Translations under genes and position numbers: made by a program
Assembly (NCBI GenBank): GCA_964423615.1
Contig: CAYRFQ010000002.1
Coordinates: forward strand, 62,001 to 126,000
Reading direction: 5' to 3'
DNA length: 64,000 bases
DNA from: CAYRFQ01 sp964423615
Lineage (GTDB): Bacteria > Planctomycetota > Planctomycetia > Gemmatales > Gemmataceae
The notes under the pieces: generated by a model
The model's input: only the letters and a program-made list of their open reading frames with translations
The model's database searches: none
What the model was told of the DNA's origin: nothing
Shown here: positions 1 to 8,883 of the stretch, in pieces
Position numbering within the stretch: the first letter of the stretch is position 1
Layout: every line of letters begins with the position of its first letter

Positions 1-2
1 AA

Positions 3-635
3 TCGGCTCCGTCGCAATCGCGGTACGGACCACGGCGGTACCCTCTCGGGCTACCGGCGGGGAGTATCCGTTCGTTATTGTCGTTGATGATCGTGGGTCT
101 CGTCTCGATCATCATTGCAGTTCCGGCCGACTATGCAGAAAGCATCCCACCGTACCTGGTCTACTTGTTGTTCTTGATGCTCGGTAGCTTCTTCGCGGCT
201 CACGGGACAAGTATTGCTAGGGGCCAAGAAAAGGGACCACTGGGGCTCCCGCACGGGTCGATTCGGTTGGTGTTGTTTGTCGTGTTGATCGGGGTAATCG
301 TCTGGAAATTAATTTCGAGCGCCGATGGGTGGGAACGACAGTTTGCCAATACAATCGAAGCGATGTCCCATCAGCCTTACATGATCTTTGCCGTCTTGGG
401 TGGATTCTTCGTCGGGATCATTATCAAGACGTTGGTCGGACGCGACAGCCAGTCCGTCGCTTACCAAGACATCATGGCGTGGATTTCTTTGGTGGCCATG
501 GGGTGTCTGGTCTTCTCGTCCGTCATTGAATTGCTGGTCAACCCCAGTTTGCAGACCCACAACCGACTGGAAATGCCCAAGACGTACGGAGGGTTCGCTG
601 CCATCATCGCGTTCTATTTCGGAGCCCGGTCGTAA
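3..635 (+). CDS. Membrane protein, 5' end cut by window edge
   Basis: The frame is open from the first complete codon to the stop, so the gene very probably starts upstream of the window; the first internal start candidate is a TTG at 78. About 210 residues are visible, with roughly five hydrophobic segments and no recognised enzymatic motif. The motif PLGLPxGSIR followed by a hydrophobic segment occurs twice, once before the TTG (YPLGLPAGSIRSLLSLM) and again about 60 residues later (GPLGLPHGSIRLVLFVV), so the protein appears to be built from a repeated unit. The repeat also argues that the TTG is not the true start. The function is unknown. Confidence 0.7.
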   Translation, partial: SAPSQSRYGPRRYPLGLPAGSIRSLLSLMIVGLVSIIIAVPADYAESIPPYLVYLLFLMLGSFFAAHGTSIARGQEKGPLGLPHGSIRLVLFVVLIGVIVWKLISSADGWERQFANTIEAMSHQPYMIFAVLGGFFVGIIIKTLVGRDSQSVAYQDIMAWISLVAMGCLVFSSVIELLVNPSLQTHNRLEMPKTYGGFAAIIAFYFGARS

Positions 636-689
636 ATTATTTCGCCGTTTTGTGTTGACCACCTTTGTCGGGCAAACGCATAATACACA

Positions 690-730
690 AATTGCGGCTG
701 GGTCGTTCGCGAACTGGTCCAGCCGCAATT
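690..730 (+). terminator. Hairpin downstream of the membrane protein gene
   Basis: A perfect 12-bp inverted repeat (AATTGCGGCTGG / CCAGCCGCAATT) with a 17-nt loop lies 55 bases after the stop. No clear T-run follows, so this is either a terminator of a non-canonical type or a 3' end stabiliser. Confidence 0.45.
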
Positions 731-1693
731 GGACCGTCAGGCCGTTTCGTCCGAGCGAAGAACCGTTTGGTGTTTGGAATGGTTTTGACTTCTTGTGGTA
801 GTAACCAAATCCAATGGTCTTATTGGATTGTCATTCGACACAAGGTCCAAAACTTCTCAGGTTCGGTCAGCATTCTCCGGCGCAGACCGGAAGCACGGTT
901 GGGATTTTACGTCGTGTGGTTTTGTTTCGTTGCGAAGCGAACAAGAATTCATCACACGCACGAATTCTCCAGACCAACGTGGGGAGGAAGTTCGCGGATA
1001 CGTTATGGTGATCCATCCGGACAAGTGTGTGGCCGACTAAAGGATAAGCCATGGTCACGACACTTGCAGGAAAACTGCCAGCGGAACAGTACACCAATCC
1101 ACAACAGGAACAAATAGATACGATGCAGTTCATCTGCTTACTGTGGGTCTGTTTGGTGTTCGGGGTAGCTTTCGGTTGGCTGCTATTCTTACTCGGGGAA
1201 ATTTGTCCGAGTTTCGCAATATTGGGCAATGACCCCAGCAAAGCGAGGAGTCAGCAGTCGAGTGAATTTCTGCCCCTTTCTCCGACAATACCATTCTGGG
1301 ATTCATCCGATCAGTGTCGATCGTCGTGTTGGCTCGGCTCTCGTGTCGCCTTACAACTTTTGTCAAAGGCAAGGGTTTTACTCGCGACGCTCTCGTTCCT
1401 GCGATCTAGGTGCAGCAGATCTTTCTGCCGCAACGTCGATCAGGAGTGTCCTCAAGAGCTTGTAGGCCAATTCCCGTTTGGGGCGAGTTCACAGGCCAGC
1501 TTCTCGGATTCCAAGGTCTGAGAAGCGCGTCTTGGGGCTCGGCATAGACCTTTCACTGAGATGAGGCAGTTCTTTGGTGTGAGGGAAGAGGTCCGTCAAA
1601 CCTGATCGGATGGATTGCGCCATCACGTCTTCGCTTCCAAGCATCCAAGACCACTATGGTTTTTGGGTTTCTGCTTGAACATTCCTCCTTATG

Positions 1694-1974
1694 TCGAGAG
1701 ACAAGAGTCAAGAGACAAGATTGTCCTTCGGCTACTTGTGTTGAGCAAAAAGTCCAGAGGACTTTGGCCTTTGAGACGCGAATTTTATCGCAATCGGTTG
1801 TAGTGTAGGGCGTAACGAGCTTGAGCGAGCGAAAGCATAGGCGCACACAAATCTCCCAGAGTGTGCCAGCGTCGCCTGCGAGAACAATCGCGAGTTTGCC
1901 CTACAAAAAACGGACTGTAAGAAATTTCGCATCGCTGGGTCAAAATCTCCTGCCTTCTGACTCTTGTCTCTCGA
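1694..1974. repeat. 281-bp unit bounded by 16-bp inverted repeats
   Basis: TCGAGAGACAAGAGTC at 1694-1709 is exactly inverted at 1959-1974. Inside lies a second inverted pair, GTAGGGC (1805-1811) and GCCCTAC (1898-1904). No coding potential is evident. The nested palindromic layout resembles a MITE or a large structured intergenic repeat; no target-site duplication could be assigned. Confidence 0.45.
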
Positions 1975-2065
1975 GAGGTTGTGCCGCGACCATTCTTGTG
2001 GTGTTCGCAACGAATGCCGGTGCTGGTTGAGAAGGTCTGGACCCTAAAGGAAAGGGAAAGCCTCC

Positions 2066-3631
2066 ATGTCGGGGGTCTACATTATTCTGGCCGCTCTGGG
2101 GGGGATCGCCTTCGGAGGATTCGCGGCCTACGTTGTGATCCGACGCCACGACCGCGTGAGCCTTGCTGGTGCCCAAAGCCGAGTTGAGGAATTGCTCAAC
2201 AACGCCAAAAAAGAATCCGAGAATATTTTCAAAGAAGCCGAACTGAAAGCCAAGGACGACGACTTTCGACGCCGCGAAGTGTTCAACAAGGAGATGGAAA
2301 CGACTCGCAGCGAACTCCGTGAACAAGAACGAAGACTCGATAAACGAGAAGACGCGCTGGACCAAAAGGACAAGGTCTTGCAAAAGAAAGAACGTTCGTT
2401 ACAGAACCAAGAGCGCAAGATTCGAGAACGCAAGGACACACTCGAGAAGAAACTAGCAGCCGCCGAAGCCCTGTTCGTCGAGCAAACCGAGAAACTTCAC
2501 GAAATTTCTGGGTTGGCCCGCGAGGAAGCCGAGAGCCAATTGATGGCCCGGCTCGACAAGGAACTGGCCGAGGATATTGCTGCGAAAATCCAGAAGGCGG
2601 AGGAGCTTCTCCAGCAACAATGCCAGGAAAAGAGCCGTCGCATTCTCACTGGAGCGATTCAAAAGTATGCGGCCGAACACACAGCCGATACGACCGTGAG
2701 CACTGTCGACATACCCAGCGATGACATGAAGGGACGAATCATCGGGCGGGAAGGACGCAACATCCGGACGTTCGAGAAGTCCACCGGGGTGGACGTCATC
2801 GTCGATGACACCCCTGGAGTCGTTATCGTCAGCGCATTCGACAACATACGCCGCGAAGTGGCCAAGATCGCCTTGACGAAGCTGATTCAGGATGGGCGAA
2901 TTCATCCTTCCCGCATCGAGGAAGTCGTCCAGGAAACGCGGGAGGAAATGGAACGGCACGTCATGGAGGTTGGCCAAAACGCCATGCAGGATGCCAACGT
3001 AGGGTTCGTCCACGAGAAACTCACCCAACTCTTGGGCCGCCTCAAGTTTCGCACAAGCTACAGCCAGAACGTCTTGCAACACAGTCTAGAAGTGGCCCAC
3101 TTGGCTGGTTTGATGGCCGACGAACTTGGTTACGATGGGATGCTTGCCCGCCGGTGCGGCTTGCTACACGACATCGGCAAGGCCGCCGACCACGAAATGG
3201 AGGGAGGACATCCCAAGATTGGGGCCGAGCTAGCCCGGCGTTACGGCGAGACCAGTAAAGAAGTTCTCCACGCCATCGCCGGACATCATGACGATGTCAC
3301 GATGGACCACGTTTACACAGTCCTCGTTGCGGCCGCCGACGCCATCAGTGCTTCGCGTCCGGGTGCCCGCCGCGAGACTCTCGAGAAGTACGTGAAACGA
3401 CTCGAAGAACTCGAAGCCTTGGCCTCCGGTTTCCCTGGAATCGAGCAAGCCTATGCGATCCAAGCCGGGCGTGAGCTCCGTGTCATTGTCAACGCCCACG
3501 AACTCGACGACAGCAATTCCATCAAGGTCTGTCGCGAGATTGCCCGAGCCATTGAACAGAATGTGAATTATCCGGGGGAAATTAAGGTGACGGTGGTTCG
3601 TGAAACGAGGTCGATCGAATTTGCACGATGA
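2066..3631 (+). CDS. rny: Ribonuclease Y
   Basis: A membrane-anchored endoribonuclease that starts mRNA decay. The 521 residues match the usual length and domain order of the family: an N-terminal transmembrane helix (about 4-25), a long charged coiled coil (about 30-200), a KH RNA-binding domain with GRIIGREGRNIRTFE (about 222-236), and an HD phosphohydrolase domain with LLHDIGK (about 366) carrying the metal-binding His-Asp pair. The ATG at 2066 follows a purine-rich AAGGAAAGGGAAAG stretch and places the membrane anchor at the very N-terminus. The gene stands alone and is closed by a hairpin at 3679-3709. The identification is firm. Confidence 0.97.
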   Translation: MSGVYIILAALGGIAFGGFAAYVVIRRHDRVSLAGAQSRVEELLNNAKKESENIFKEAELKAKDDDFRRREVFNKEMETTRSELREQERRLDKREDALDQKDKVLQKKERSLQNQERKIRERKDTLEKKLAAAEALFVEQTEKLHEISGLAREEAESQLMARLDKELAEDIAAKIQKAEELLQQQCQEKSRRILTGAIQKYAAEHTADTTVSTVDIPSDDMKGRIIGREGRNIRTFEKSTGVDVIVDDTPGVVIVSAFDNIRREVAKIALTKLIQDGRIHPSRIEEVVQETREEMERHVMEVGQNAMQDANVGFVHEKLTQLLGRLKFRTSYSQNVLQHSLEVAHLAGLMADELGYDGMLARRCGLLHDIGKAADHEMEGGHPKIGAELARRYGETSKEVLHAIAGHHDDVTMDHVYTVLVAAADAISASRPGARRETLEKYVKRLEELEALASGFPGIEQAYAIQAGRELRVIVNAHELDDSNSIKVCREIARAIEQNVNYPGEIKVTVVRETRSIEFAR

Positions 3632-3678
3632 TGAGTGTTGAGAGTTGAAGGCTTCTTTTTGGCCGAAGGTTCCATTCA

Positions 3679-3709
3679 TCCTTTCCTGGAGCGACGCCCC
3701 AGGAAAGGA
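3679..3709. terminator. Bidirectional terminator-like hairpin after rny
   Basis: TCCTTTCCTGG and CCAGGAAAGGA form an 11-bp stem around a 9-nt loop between the convergent rny and PPC-domain genes. Because the two genes point at each other, it could serve both. Confidence 0.6.
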
Positions 3710-3754
3710 ATGCCCTGGAAAACACCTTCGCTTTTCCGACTCTCGGCTGTCAGC

Positions 3755-4144
3755 TCATGGCGTGATTTTGAGGGTATATGGGCCAGTCTGGCCAGCCGAA
3801 TACGAAGTGGCCACGATTTGATAAATTCCGGACGTCGCTGGGGTGTAGACGATTCGGGCGTTAGCACCGTTGCCTCCGTCGTCGTTGGAGGTGAGCAACC
3901 GTCCTTGGCTGTTTTCCAAGTACAAGTAGTTATCGTATCGGGACTCCAAATTGATGGTGTAGCGTACTCCGGCTTTGAGGTGGATACGGTACACGTCTTC
4001 ACGCCGCCCGGCACGGTGTGGGCAGAATTTGTCTGTGTTTTCCAGGCTTCCATTGCGGTTCACTTCTGCTCGTACTTTTGGGATCAAAAACCCAGATCCG
4101 ATTGTCAATACGACGACACACAATAGGGATTTTGTGAGGTGCAT
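3755..4144 (-). CDS. Small secreted protein with PPC domain
   Basis: 129 residues with a signal peptide (MHLTKSLLCVVVLTIG..., cleavage likely near VRA-EV at about 26) and one bacterial pre-peptidase C-terminal (PPC) domain: a YRIHLKAGVRYTINL strand, DNYLYL, a SNDDGG loop and SGIYQIVATSY...GPYTLKI. PPC domains are usually appendages of secreted enzymes; here the domain forms the whole mature protein, so it may bind a cell-surface component or calcium. The start at 4144 is supported by AAGGAGG seven bases upstream; the frame stays open further upstream but without signal-peptide or domain character. The substrate is unknown. Confidence 0.85.
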   Translation of the reverse strand: MHLTKSLLCVVVLTIGSGFLIPKVRAEVNRNGSLENTDKFCPHRAGRREDVYRIHLKAGVRYTINLESRYDNYLYLENSQGRLLTSNDDGGNGANARIVYTPATSGIYQIVATSYSAGQTGPYTLKITP

Positions 4145-4356
4145 ATTTCGCCTCCTTGGTGCTGGAAACGGAATAACGTTTTGGAGAAAGCTCGAGCCTG
4201 AAAACGTCATTCGCAGAGAGAGGAAGTTGCAAAACTGTGAGTTTATTCTAAGGATTGGCGTAGCGAATACAAGAATGCTCTCGCTCAAGGACCTCTCGTA
4301 GTGTGCTCCTCTGGATTCGGAAACAGGAGTTCCGCTGATCCTAGACGGACTACGAT

Positions 4357-5340
4357 TCACAGGCCCAGCTTTTCGCCTTTTTGTCCGACGAGACTCAGAA
4401 CGGCCATTCGCATGGCAAGGCCGTTCGTGACTTGTTCCAGAATGGCTGAATGCGGTCCGTCGGCAACTTCGGGGGTGATTTCGACTCCTCGGTTGATAGG
4501 TCCCGGAGCGAGCAACAGGAGGTCTTTCTGCGATTTCTCTAAACGTTCCCCATCCATCCCAAACAATCGGGCGTATTCGTCGATCGAGGGGAACATCCCA
4601 CCGCGTTGCCGTTCGAACTGAATCCGCAGCATGTTGATGACATCGCACCTTGGCAAAATGTCGTCGAGTTTGTGCGAGACTTCAACACCCAGTTGTTCAA
4701 TTTTGCGTGGGATGAGGGTCGGTGGTCCACACACGATGACTTTCGCCCCGAGCGTGACCAAGCCGTGAATATTACTGCGAGCGACGCGACTATGTGCGAT
4801 GTCACCGACAAGAGCAACCGTTAAGTCTTCGATTTGGCCCTTGCGTCGCCGGATCGTGTAGATGTCCAACAGGCCTTGAGTTGGGTGTTCGTGGGCACCA
4901 TCGCCGGCGTTCACGACGGCACACTTGAGGTGTTTGGAAAGGAGGTGGGGGGCTCCAGGGGACGAATGCCGCACGACCATGATGTCGACTCCCATCGACT
5001 CGATGTTCTTGGCCGTGTCGATGAACGTTTCGCCTTTGCTCAGACTCGAGCTACTCGATGTGAAATCCAGAGTATCCGCACTGAGCCGTTTGGCGGCGAG
5101 GCCAAAGCTCAGTTTCGTCCGGGTGGAGGGCTCGAAAAATAAATTGACGACGACCTTTCCGGCGAGTTCGTCGCTTTTCCTCTGGGTCCCCTGGCACAAG
5201 TTCAAAAACTTGTCGGCCGTGTTCATCAAAAGGTAGAGTTCGTCCTTGCTGAGCCCTTCGAGTCCGAGCAAGTGCTGTTGTGTCCATCCCTTCGGGAAGG
5301 TAGATGGGTCAGTCGGGATGTTCATTGTCGGTTCGATCAT
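4357..5340 (-). CDS. pyrB: Aspartate carbamoyltransferase catalytic subunit
   Basis: Catalyses carbamoyl phosphate plus aspartate to N-carbamoylaspartate, the committed step of pyrimidine synthesis. The 327 residues are close to the usual ATCase catalytic chain length. Visible active-site motifs are FFEPSTRT (68-75, carbamoyl phosphate loop), SLSKGE (100-104), HEHPTQ (150-155), and PGPINRGVEI near the C-terminus. No regulatory chain (pyrI) or pyrC lies next to it. It follows the Imm49-type gene by only 28 bases on the same strand, so the two may be co-transcribed. The start could be 5340 or the ATG five codons later. pyrD is also in this window at 20202-21110 but is not linked. Confidence 0.96.
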   Translation of the reverse strand: MIEPTMNIPTDPSTFPKGWTQQHLLGLEGLSKDELYLLMNTADKFLNLCQGTQRKSDELAGKVVVNLFFEPSTRTKLSFGLAAKRLSADTLDFTSSSSSLSKGETFIDTAKNIESMGVDIMVVRHSSPGAPHLLSKHLKCAVVNAGDGAHEHPTQGLLDIYTIRRRKGQIEDLTVALVGDIAHSRVARSNIHGLVTLGAKVIVCGPPTLIPRKIEQLGVEVSHKLDDILPRCDVINMLRIQFERQRGGMFPSIDEYARLFGMDGERLEKSQKDLLLLAPGPINRGVEITPEVADGPHSAILEQVTNGLAMRMAVLSLVGQKGEKLGL

Positions 5341-5368
5341 CTTGGTGCGAGGATGGTCGGGAAATCAG

Positions 5369-6193
5369 CTACAAACATTCTCCACGAATTAATGGTGTTG
5401 GCAAGTACTCCGAATCGATCTCGAAGGGGACTTCCAGATCGTGAGCCAAGGCTGCAGCTCCGAGGTGCCAGTGGGCGAGTAGGCCATCGATGTCTTCGGG
5501 CGAGCCGTGTCGTTCCCAATAGGTTTTATGATCATTGATGGCTTCGAGCAATACATCCCCGAAGTCTTCTTCGGCAGTTATCGCAAAACAGATCAGTCGG
5601 GTTACGGGTATGTCGATGTGGATTGTTAAATCGACGTTCGGGAGATAGTATTCTTCGGGATTCGCAGTCTTTAACACTTCCAGGAACAACGCTCCTGCCG
5701 ACTCGCTGGTGCCGAAGTGGGTGTAGAGAGCTTCGGCGAGTAGTCTTTCGTATTTGGGCGAGCGTTTGCTCACGCGGAGGTTACCGGGGTCGCATCGGCA
5801 AAGGCAATCGATGGTCTGTGTGTCGCGGACGATCAAACTAAGCAAGCAGCCACTAATCCATCGCCCAGGTGTCGTAATGGAATGATGCACCTCACTTTGG
5901 TACAGAATTTCCTCTTCGCCCAGACGCACCGATATTTCTTGGTTGGGAGAAGCCTTGATAGCAAAAACGGCCCCAGTGGCTTGAGCTGCGAGTTGACAAT
6001 ACGGGACGATCTCGCACACATTGGGTTCGACAACCGAGCCACACATGGCTGCTTGGAGGGCCGCGCGGATCACCAGACCTAGTTGATCCGGGTCGGTGCG
6101 AGCTTGCCGAACGAGATGGGGCAAGCGTTCGCATCGATCTTCATAAATCTCGCGAATGTGTGGCTCGTTGATTTTGTGTCGTTCGACACGCAT
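5369..6193 (-). CDS. Imm49-type immunity family protein
   Basis: 274 residues resembling the Immunity protein 49 family of polymorphic toxin systems. The most diagnostic part is the C-terminal third: AINDHKTYWERHG, then LLAHWHLGAAALAHD, ending in EVPFEIDSEYLPTPLI, which follows the family pattern of (H)K.YW ... LA.....D.G.P...ESDYLP. It has no signal peptide and no membrane segment, as expected of a cytosolic immunity protein. No toxin, secretion adaptor or second immunity gene is adjacent; it lies 28 bases upstream of pyrB and divergent from a Nudix gene. It may protect against toxins of neighbouring cells, or may have been recruited for another role. Confidence 0.68.
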   Translation of the reverse strand: MRVERHKINEPHIREIYEDRCERLPHLVRQARTDPDQLGLVIRAALQAAMCGSVVEPNVCEIVPYCQLAAQATGAVFAIKASPNQEISVRLGEEEILYQSEVHHSITTPGRWISGCLLSLIVRDTQTIDCLCRCDPGNLRVSKRSPKYERLLAEALYTHFGTSESAGALFLEVLKTANPEEYYLPNVDLTIHIDIPVTRLICFAITAEEDFGDVLLEAINDHKTYWERHGSPEDIDGLLAHWHLGAAALAHDLEVPFEIDSEYLPTPLIRGECL

Positions 6194-6348
6194 GAATGTG
6201 GGACTCCGAAATGATTGTAGGAGATACGGGGTCGTTAGCCTTTGGCCGAACGCGCCAGGAAACCTCTACACAATGGAGACAAACGTTCCCCATCTCGTTT
6301 GTGTACAATAGAGATATTGACATCCGGACACAAGAGTGGCGAACTCTC

Positions 6349-6801
6349 ATGACCGAATCGGCGAGAATGCAATACACCTACGAATACCCGCGTCCTGCCG
6401 TAACGGTGGACATGGTGATCGCGACCCAGGAGAATCCTCGACGGTTCCTTTTGATCAAACGGAAGAACGAACCTTATGCTGGGAAATGGGCTCTACCTGG
6501 TGGATTCGTAGATATGGAAGAATCCCTGGACGATGCCGCCCGACGAGAACTGATGGAAGAAACCGGCGTCGTGGCCGAGGAGTTGGAACAACTTCATACG
6601 TTCGGCGATCCAGGACGCGATCCACGCGGGCGGGTGATCACAGTTGTCTATCTGGCGGTCGTTGATCCGACAAAGCTGGCCCCTCGGGCGGACGACGATG
6701 CCGCGGAGGTCGGGTGGTTTTCACTGGAGGAACCGCCCGAGTTGGCGTTTGATCATGCGAAGATTCTCGTGATGGCTGTGAGGAAACTCACTGCGAAATG
6801 A
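6349..6801 (+). CDS. Nudix hydrolase (ADP-ribose pyrophosphatase-like)
   Basis: 150 residues with a complete Nudix box, GGFVDMEESLDDAARRELME followed by ETG (about 51-73), which fits GX5EX7REUXEEXGU. Preceding RFLLIKRKN and KWALPGGFVD are typical of the ADP-ribose/NAD-type Nudix enzymes that hydrolyse nucleoside diphosphates linked to a second moiety. The exact substrate cannot be read from sequence. ATG 6349 (MTESARMQYT) or ATG 6367 are possible starts; the frame stays open to 6196 but that extension lacks coding character. The gene ends 26 bases before the RNase P RNA gene. Confidence 0.88.
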   Translation: MTESARMQYTYEYPRPAVTVDMVIATQENPRRFLLIKRKNEPYAGKWALPGGFVDMEESLDDAARRELMEETGVVAEELEQLHTFGDPGRDPRGRVITVVYLAVVDPTKLAPRADDDAAEVGWFSLEEPPELAFDHAKILVMAVRKLTAK

Positions 6802-6827
6802 TTAGTTTTCGAAAACGAGAACAAATC

Positions 6828-7335
6828 TGTAGGCTGGCTGGACGGTCGTTCCTCGACGGACCTTGGGGTCGTGAGCGGGGAGAGGAAAGTCCGGGCTCCG
6901 TAGGACGCAGTGGTGGGTAACGCCCACCGTCCGATGGGGTGGTCTCTCTGGAGGTCATCGCAGAAGGGCAGGGATAGTGCAACAGAAAGTATACCGCCTC
7001 ATCAGTGGTTGGCGGTTTGTGCTCAGCACGGAAACGTTTCGCGATCTGGGCTGGTCACGGACCTTCAACGACTGGTGCGGTAAGGGTGAAAAGGTGGGGG
7101 GACTTCGGTCCCTTAATGTAAGAGCCCACCAGCAGTCTGGTGACAGGCTGGCTCGGTAAACCCCACTGGGAGCAAGGCAAACAGAGAGCAGGGTTGGTCC
7201 GGCCCGCTATCGACTCTCGGGTGTGCTGCTAGATCGACTGGGCAACCAGTCGGCCAGATAAATGACCGTCACCGCCGTGGACGTCTTCGGATGCCGACGG
7301 CGGGACAGGACCCGGCTTATAGGCCGGCCTACAGA
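6828..7335 (+). ncRNA. rnpB: RNase P RNA, bacterial type A
   Basis: The catalytic RNA of RNase P, which matures tRNA 5' ends. Signature segments are present in order: GAGGAAAGTCCGGGCTCC (6882-6899, P4 5' strand), ACAGAAAGT (6982-6990), AGGGTGAAAAGGTG near 7083 (the L15 loop that pairs with the tRNA CCA end), TAAGAGCCCACC (7119-7130), and GGACCCGGCTTATAGGCC at the 3' end. The ends pair with each other: GTAGGCTGGC (6829-6838) with GCCGGCCTAC (7323-7332). A T-rich ATTTTTTC run directly after the closing helix likely ends transcription. At about 505 nt it is longer than the E. coli RNA, so some helices must be expanded. Confidence 0.96.
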
Positions 7336-7388
7336 TTTTTTCAGTCTCCAACGATTTTTTCGCGAGATGCTCCTCATTGGTGAAAGTT

Positions 7389-7991
7389 ATGTCCTCCGCC
7401 TTGCCGCCTGGCTGGAAGCCCGCCCGACTCCAGCCCATAGAACGATCAATTGGGCTAAGTTCTCTTTTCATTGTTTTGACGTGCGGTATTTACGGTTTGT
7501 ATTTGTTCTATCGTGTCCACGACGAGCATCCAAGTCGACCTGGCGACCCATCCGGGAGTCAGGCATTGCTCCACATGCTGCTGCCGTGTGGTCCAGCTCT
7601 TTTGTTGTTTAGTGACTGCTCAATTCGTGCCGAGGAAGCGAAAGAACTTGGAAAGCTTCCTCTCTGGTGGATTGCCACGTTGCTCTTAACATACGCGAAT
7701 GTGGCATATGCATACATCGGTTGGCGGTTGACTGGGCGGTTTTATGAAATGTGGCTGGACATCGATCCTGAACAAGCCGCCCAAAGGAAGGAGGGCGCAC
7801 TGAGCCTCTTTATCGCCATTTGTATATGGATATTACGGAATCTAGTCGAGGGGCTGGCAGAATCCGGAGTTCCTGTGCCAGAGATTCTGCTACACTCGTC
7901 CTTCCAAGCTGTTTTGCGAGGGCTATCGATCGGCTTTGCCTTGAAATGGTGGTTGGATACACAAAAATCAGCTAATGCGTTCAGTAGATAG
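7389..7991 (+). CDS. Membrane protein, DUF4234-like
   Basis: 200 residues with about four hydrophobic segments. The first, LSSLFIVLTCGIYGLYLFYRVHDE, resembles the TLGIYGLYWFY pattern of DUF4234 membrane proteins, a family of unknown function. A conserved-looking loop, YEMWLDIDPEQAAQRKEGA, precedes the last segments. ATG 7389 is preferred over upstream TTG or GTG codons because the latter lie only 12 bases upstream and no ribosome site favours them. It starts about 55 bases after the RNase P RNA. Membrane location is clear; function is not. Confidence 0.72.
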   Translation: MSSALPPGWKPARLQPIERSIGLSSLFIVLTCGIYGLYLFYRVHDEHPSRPGDPSGSQALLHMLLPCGPALLLFSDCSIRAEEAKELGKLPLWWIATLLLTYANVAYAYIGWRLTGRFYEMWLDIDPEQAAQRKEGALSLFIAICIWILRNLVEGLAESGVPVPEILLHSSFQAVLRGLSIGFALKWWLDTQKSANAFSR

Positions 7992-8170
7992 TATGAGCTT
8001 GAAAGAGTCTGGGATGCCGTCAAGAGGGATGTCGCTATTGGCATTGCGGGAAAGACACGTTGCAAAAATAGTTCTTTTGCTGACATTAGACGATTGCTTT
8101 GGGATAGAGCTATACATTCCTGAAGCGAGACGTTTCACCGACTTCGAGAAGTGTTCTGGCGAACAAGGCC

Positions 8171-8863
8171 TTGCTGCCGACGGTGACCGTTGTTAGTTGC
8201 ATAAAGGATCACTCCGTGCGTCTCGAGCAATACACGCCGGACACTATTTGCAAGGCGTTCGGACTCCCTGGATTCACAAATGACCTGCACACAAATGAGG
8301 CGAGCGAGGCCGTTCGAGTTCTCCTGAAGCCCTCTTTCGATCCGGAAGTGTGCATTACTATCCGTCGGACTCATGACGATTGGGAGGTTGAAGTTCGTGC
8401 GTTCCGAGAGCAACTCTGGCACAAACCATTCCCACATGAACTTCTCTTTGATTATGAAATTCTTGTAGCACCCCTCGATCCATTTGATTCCCTGCATTCA
8501 CGAATCTTGGCCACCGCGCAGACCATAACTGAACATCCGCAAGGTGGGCTTATTTGTTGCGATGGAATGAGCCTATCGTGCGCCATGTTGAACAAATCGG
8601 TCGTTTCCACTTTCAACGCCCACGCCATCGCGTTGGCGGAGATCAACGATTTTCTTCCGCAACTCATTTCTCTTGTTTACGGGGCACTTCAGAACGTAGC
8701 TTGTCGAAACGCACTTGCGGCTGTCGGAGAATATGTCTTCTTGGAATTGCAGTCAGTGCAAATTGAACGGCGAACACCGACGTTGGGGATTGTAATCTTC
8801 GGCGAGCCAGAAGAGAGGTCCAGTCTCCTCGGAAACATTCGAGACCGACGAGCAAAAAGATGA
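8171..8863 (+). CDS. Hypothetical protein
   Basis: 230 residues, soluble, with no signal peptide or membrane helix and no family that I recognise. It has a hydrophobic-patterned core (ALAEINDFLPQLISLVYGAL), a Cys-rich middle (GGLICCDGMSLSCAM) and an acidic-basic C-terminus. The start is uncertain: TTG at 8171 or GTG at 8216. Codon use looks coding and the frame is the longest in the region, but it could be a lineage-specific orphan. It points at the decayed HEPN-like remnant on the opposite strand. Confidence 0.55.
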   Translation: MLPTVTVVSCIKDHSVRLEQYTPDTICKAFGLPGFTNDLHTNEASEAVRVLLKPSFDPEVCITIRRTHDDWEVEVRAFREQLWHKPFPHELLFDYEILVAPLDPFDSLHSRILATAQTITEHPQGGLICCDGMSLSCAMLNKSVVSTFNAHAIALAEINDFLPQLISLVYGALQNVACRNALAAVGEYVFLELQSVQIERRTPTLGIVIFGEPEERSSLLGNIRDRRAKR

Positions 8864-8883
8864 GAGAGTCGAATCGGCGGTGC

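Larger units (their letters stand above)
636..2065. other. Long intergenic stretch, no confident gene
   Basis: This 1.4-kb stretch holds no open frame with convincing protein character. The best candidate is the start of a frame at 1051 or 1123 on the plus strand, whose first residues (MQFICLLWVCLVFGVAFGW) would form one membrane segment before the frame turns into low-quality sequence. It could be a small membrane peptide or a gene remnant. The stretch also holds a terminator-like hairpin at 690-730, a small hairpin near 808-829 and a MITE-like palindromic unit at 1694-1974. Confidence 0.4.

Noticed and set aside
1051..1521. Possible 156-residue membrane protein gene
   Set aside because: Only the first 40 residues look protein-like (one hydrophobic segment); the rest is rich in Ser, Arg and Cys without pattern, so a full gene cannot be supported.
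4145..4648. Longer form of the PPC-domain protein starting near 4648
   Set aside because: The upstream extension overlaps pyrB antisense, lacks protein character and would bury the signal peptide; the ATG at 4144 has a strong ribosome site.
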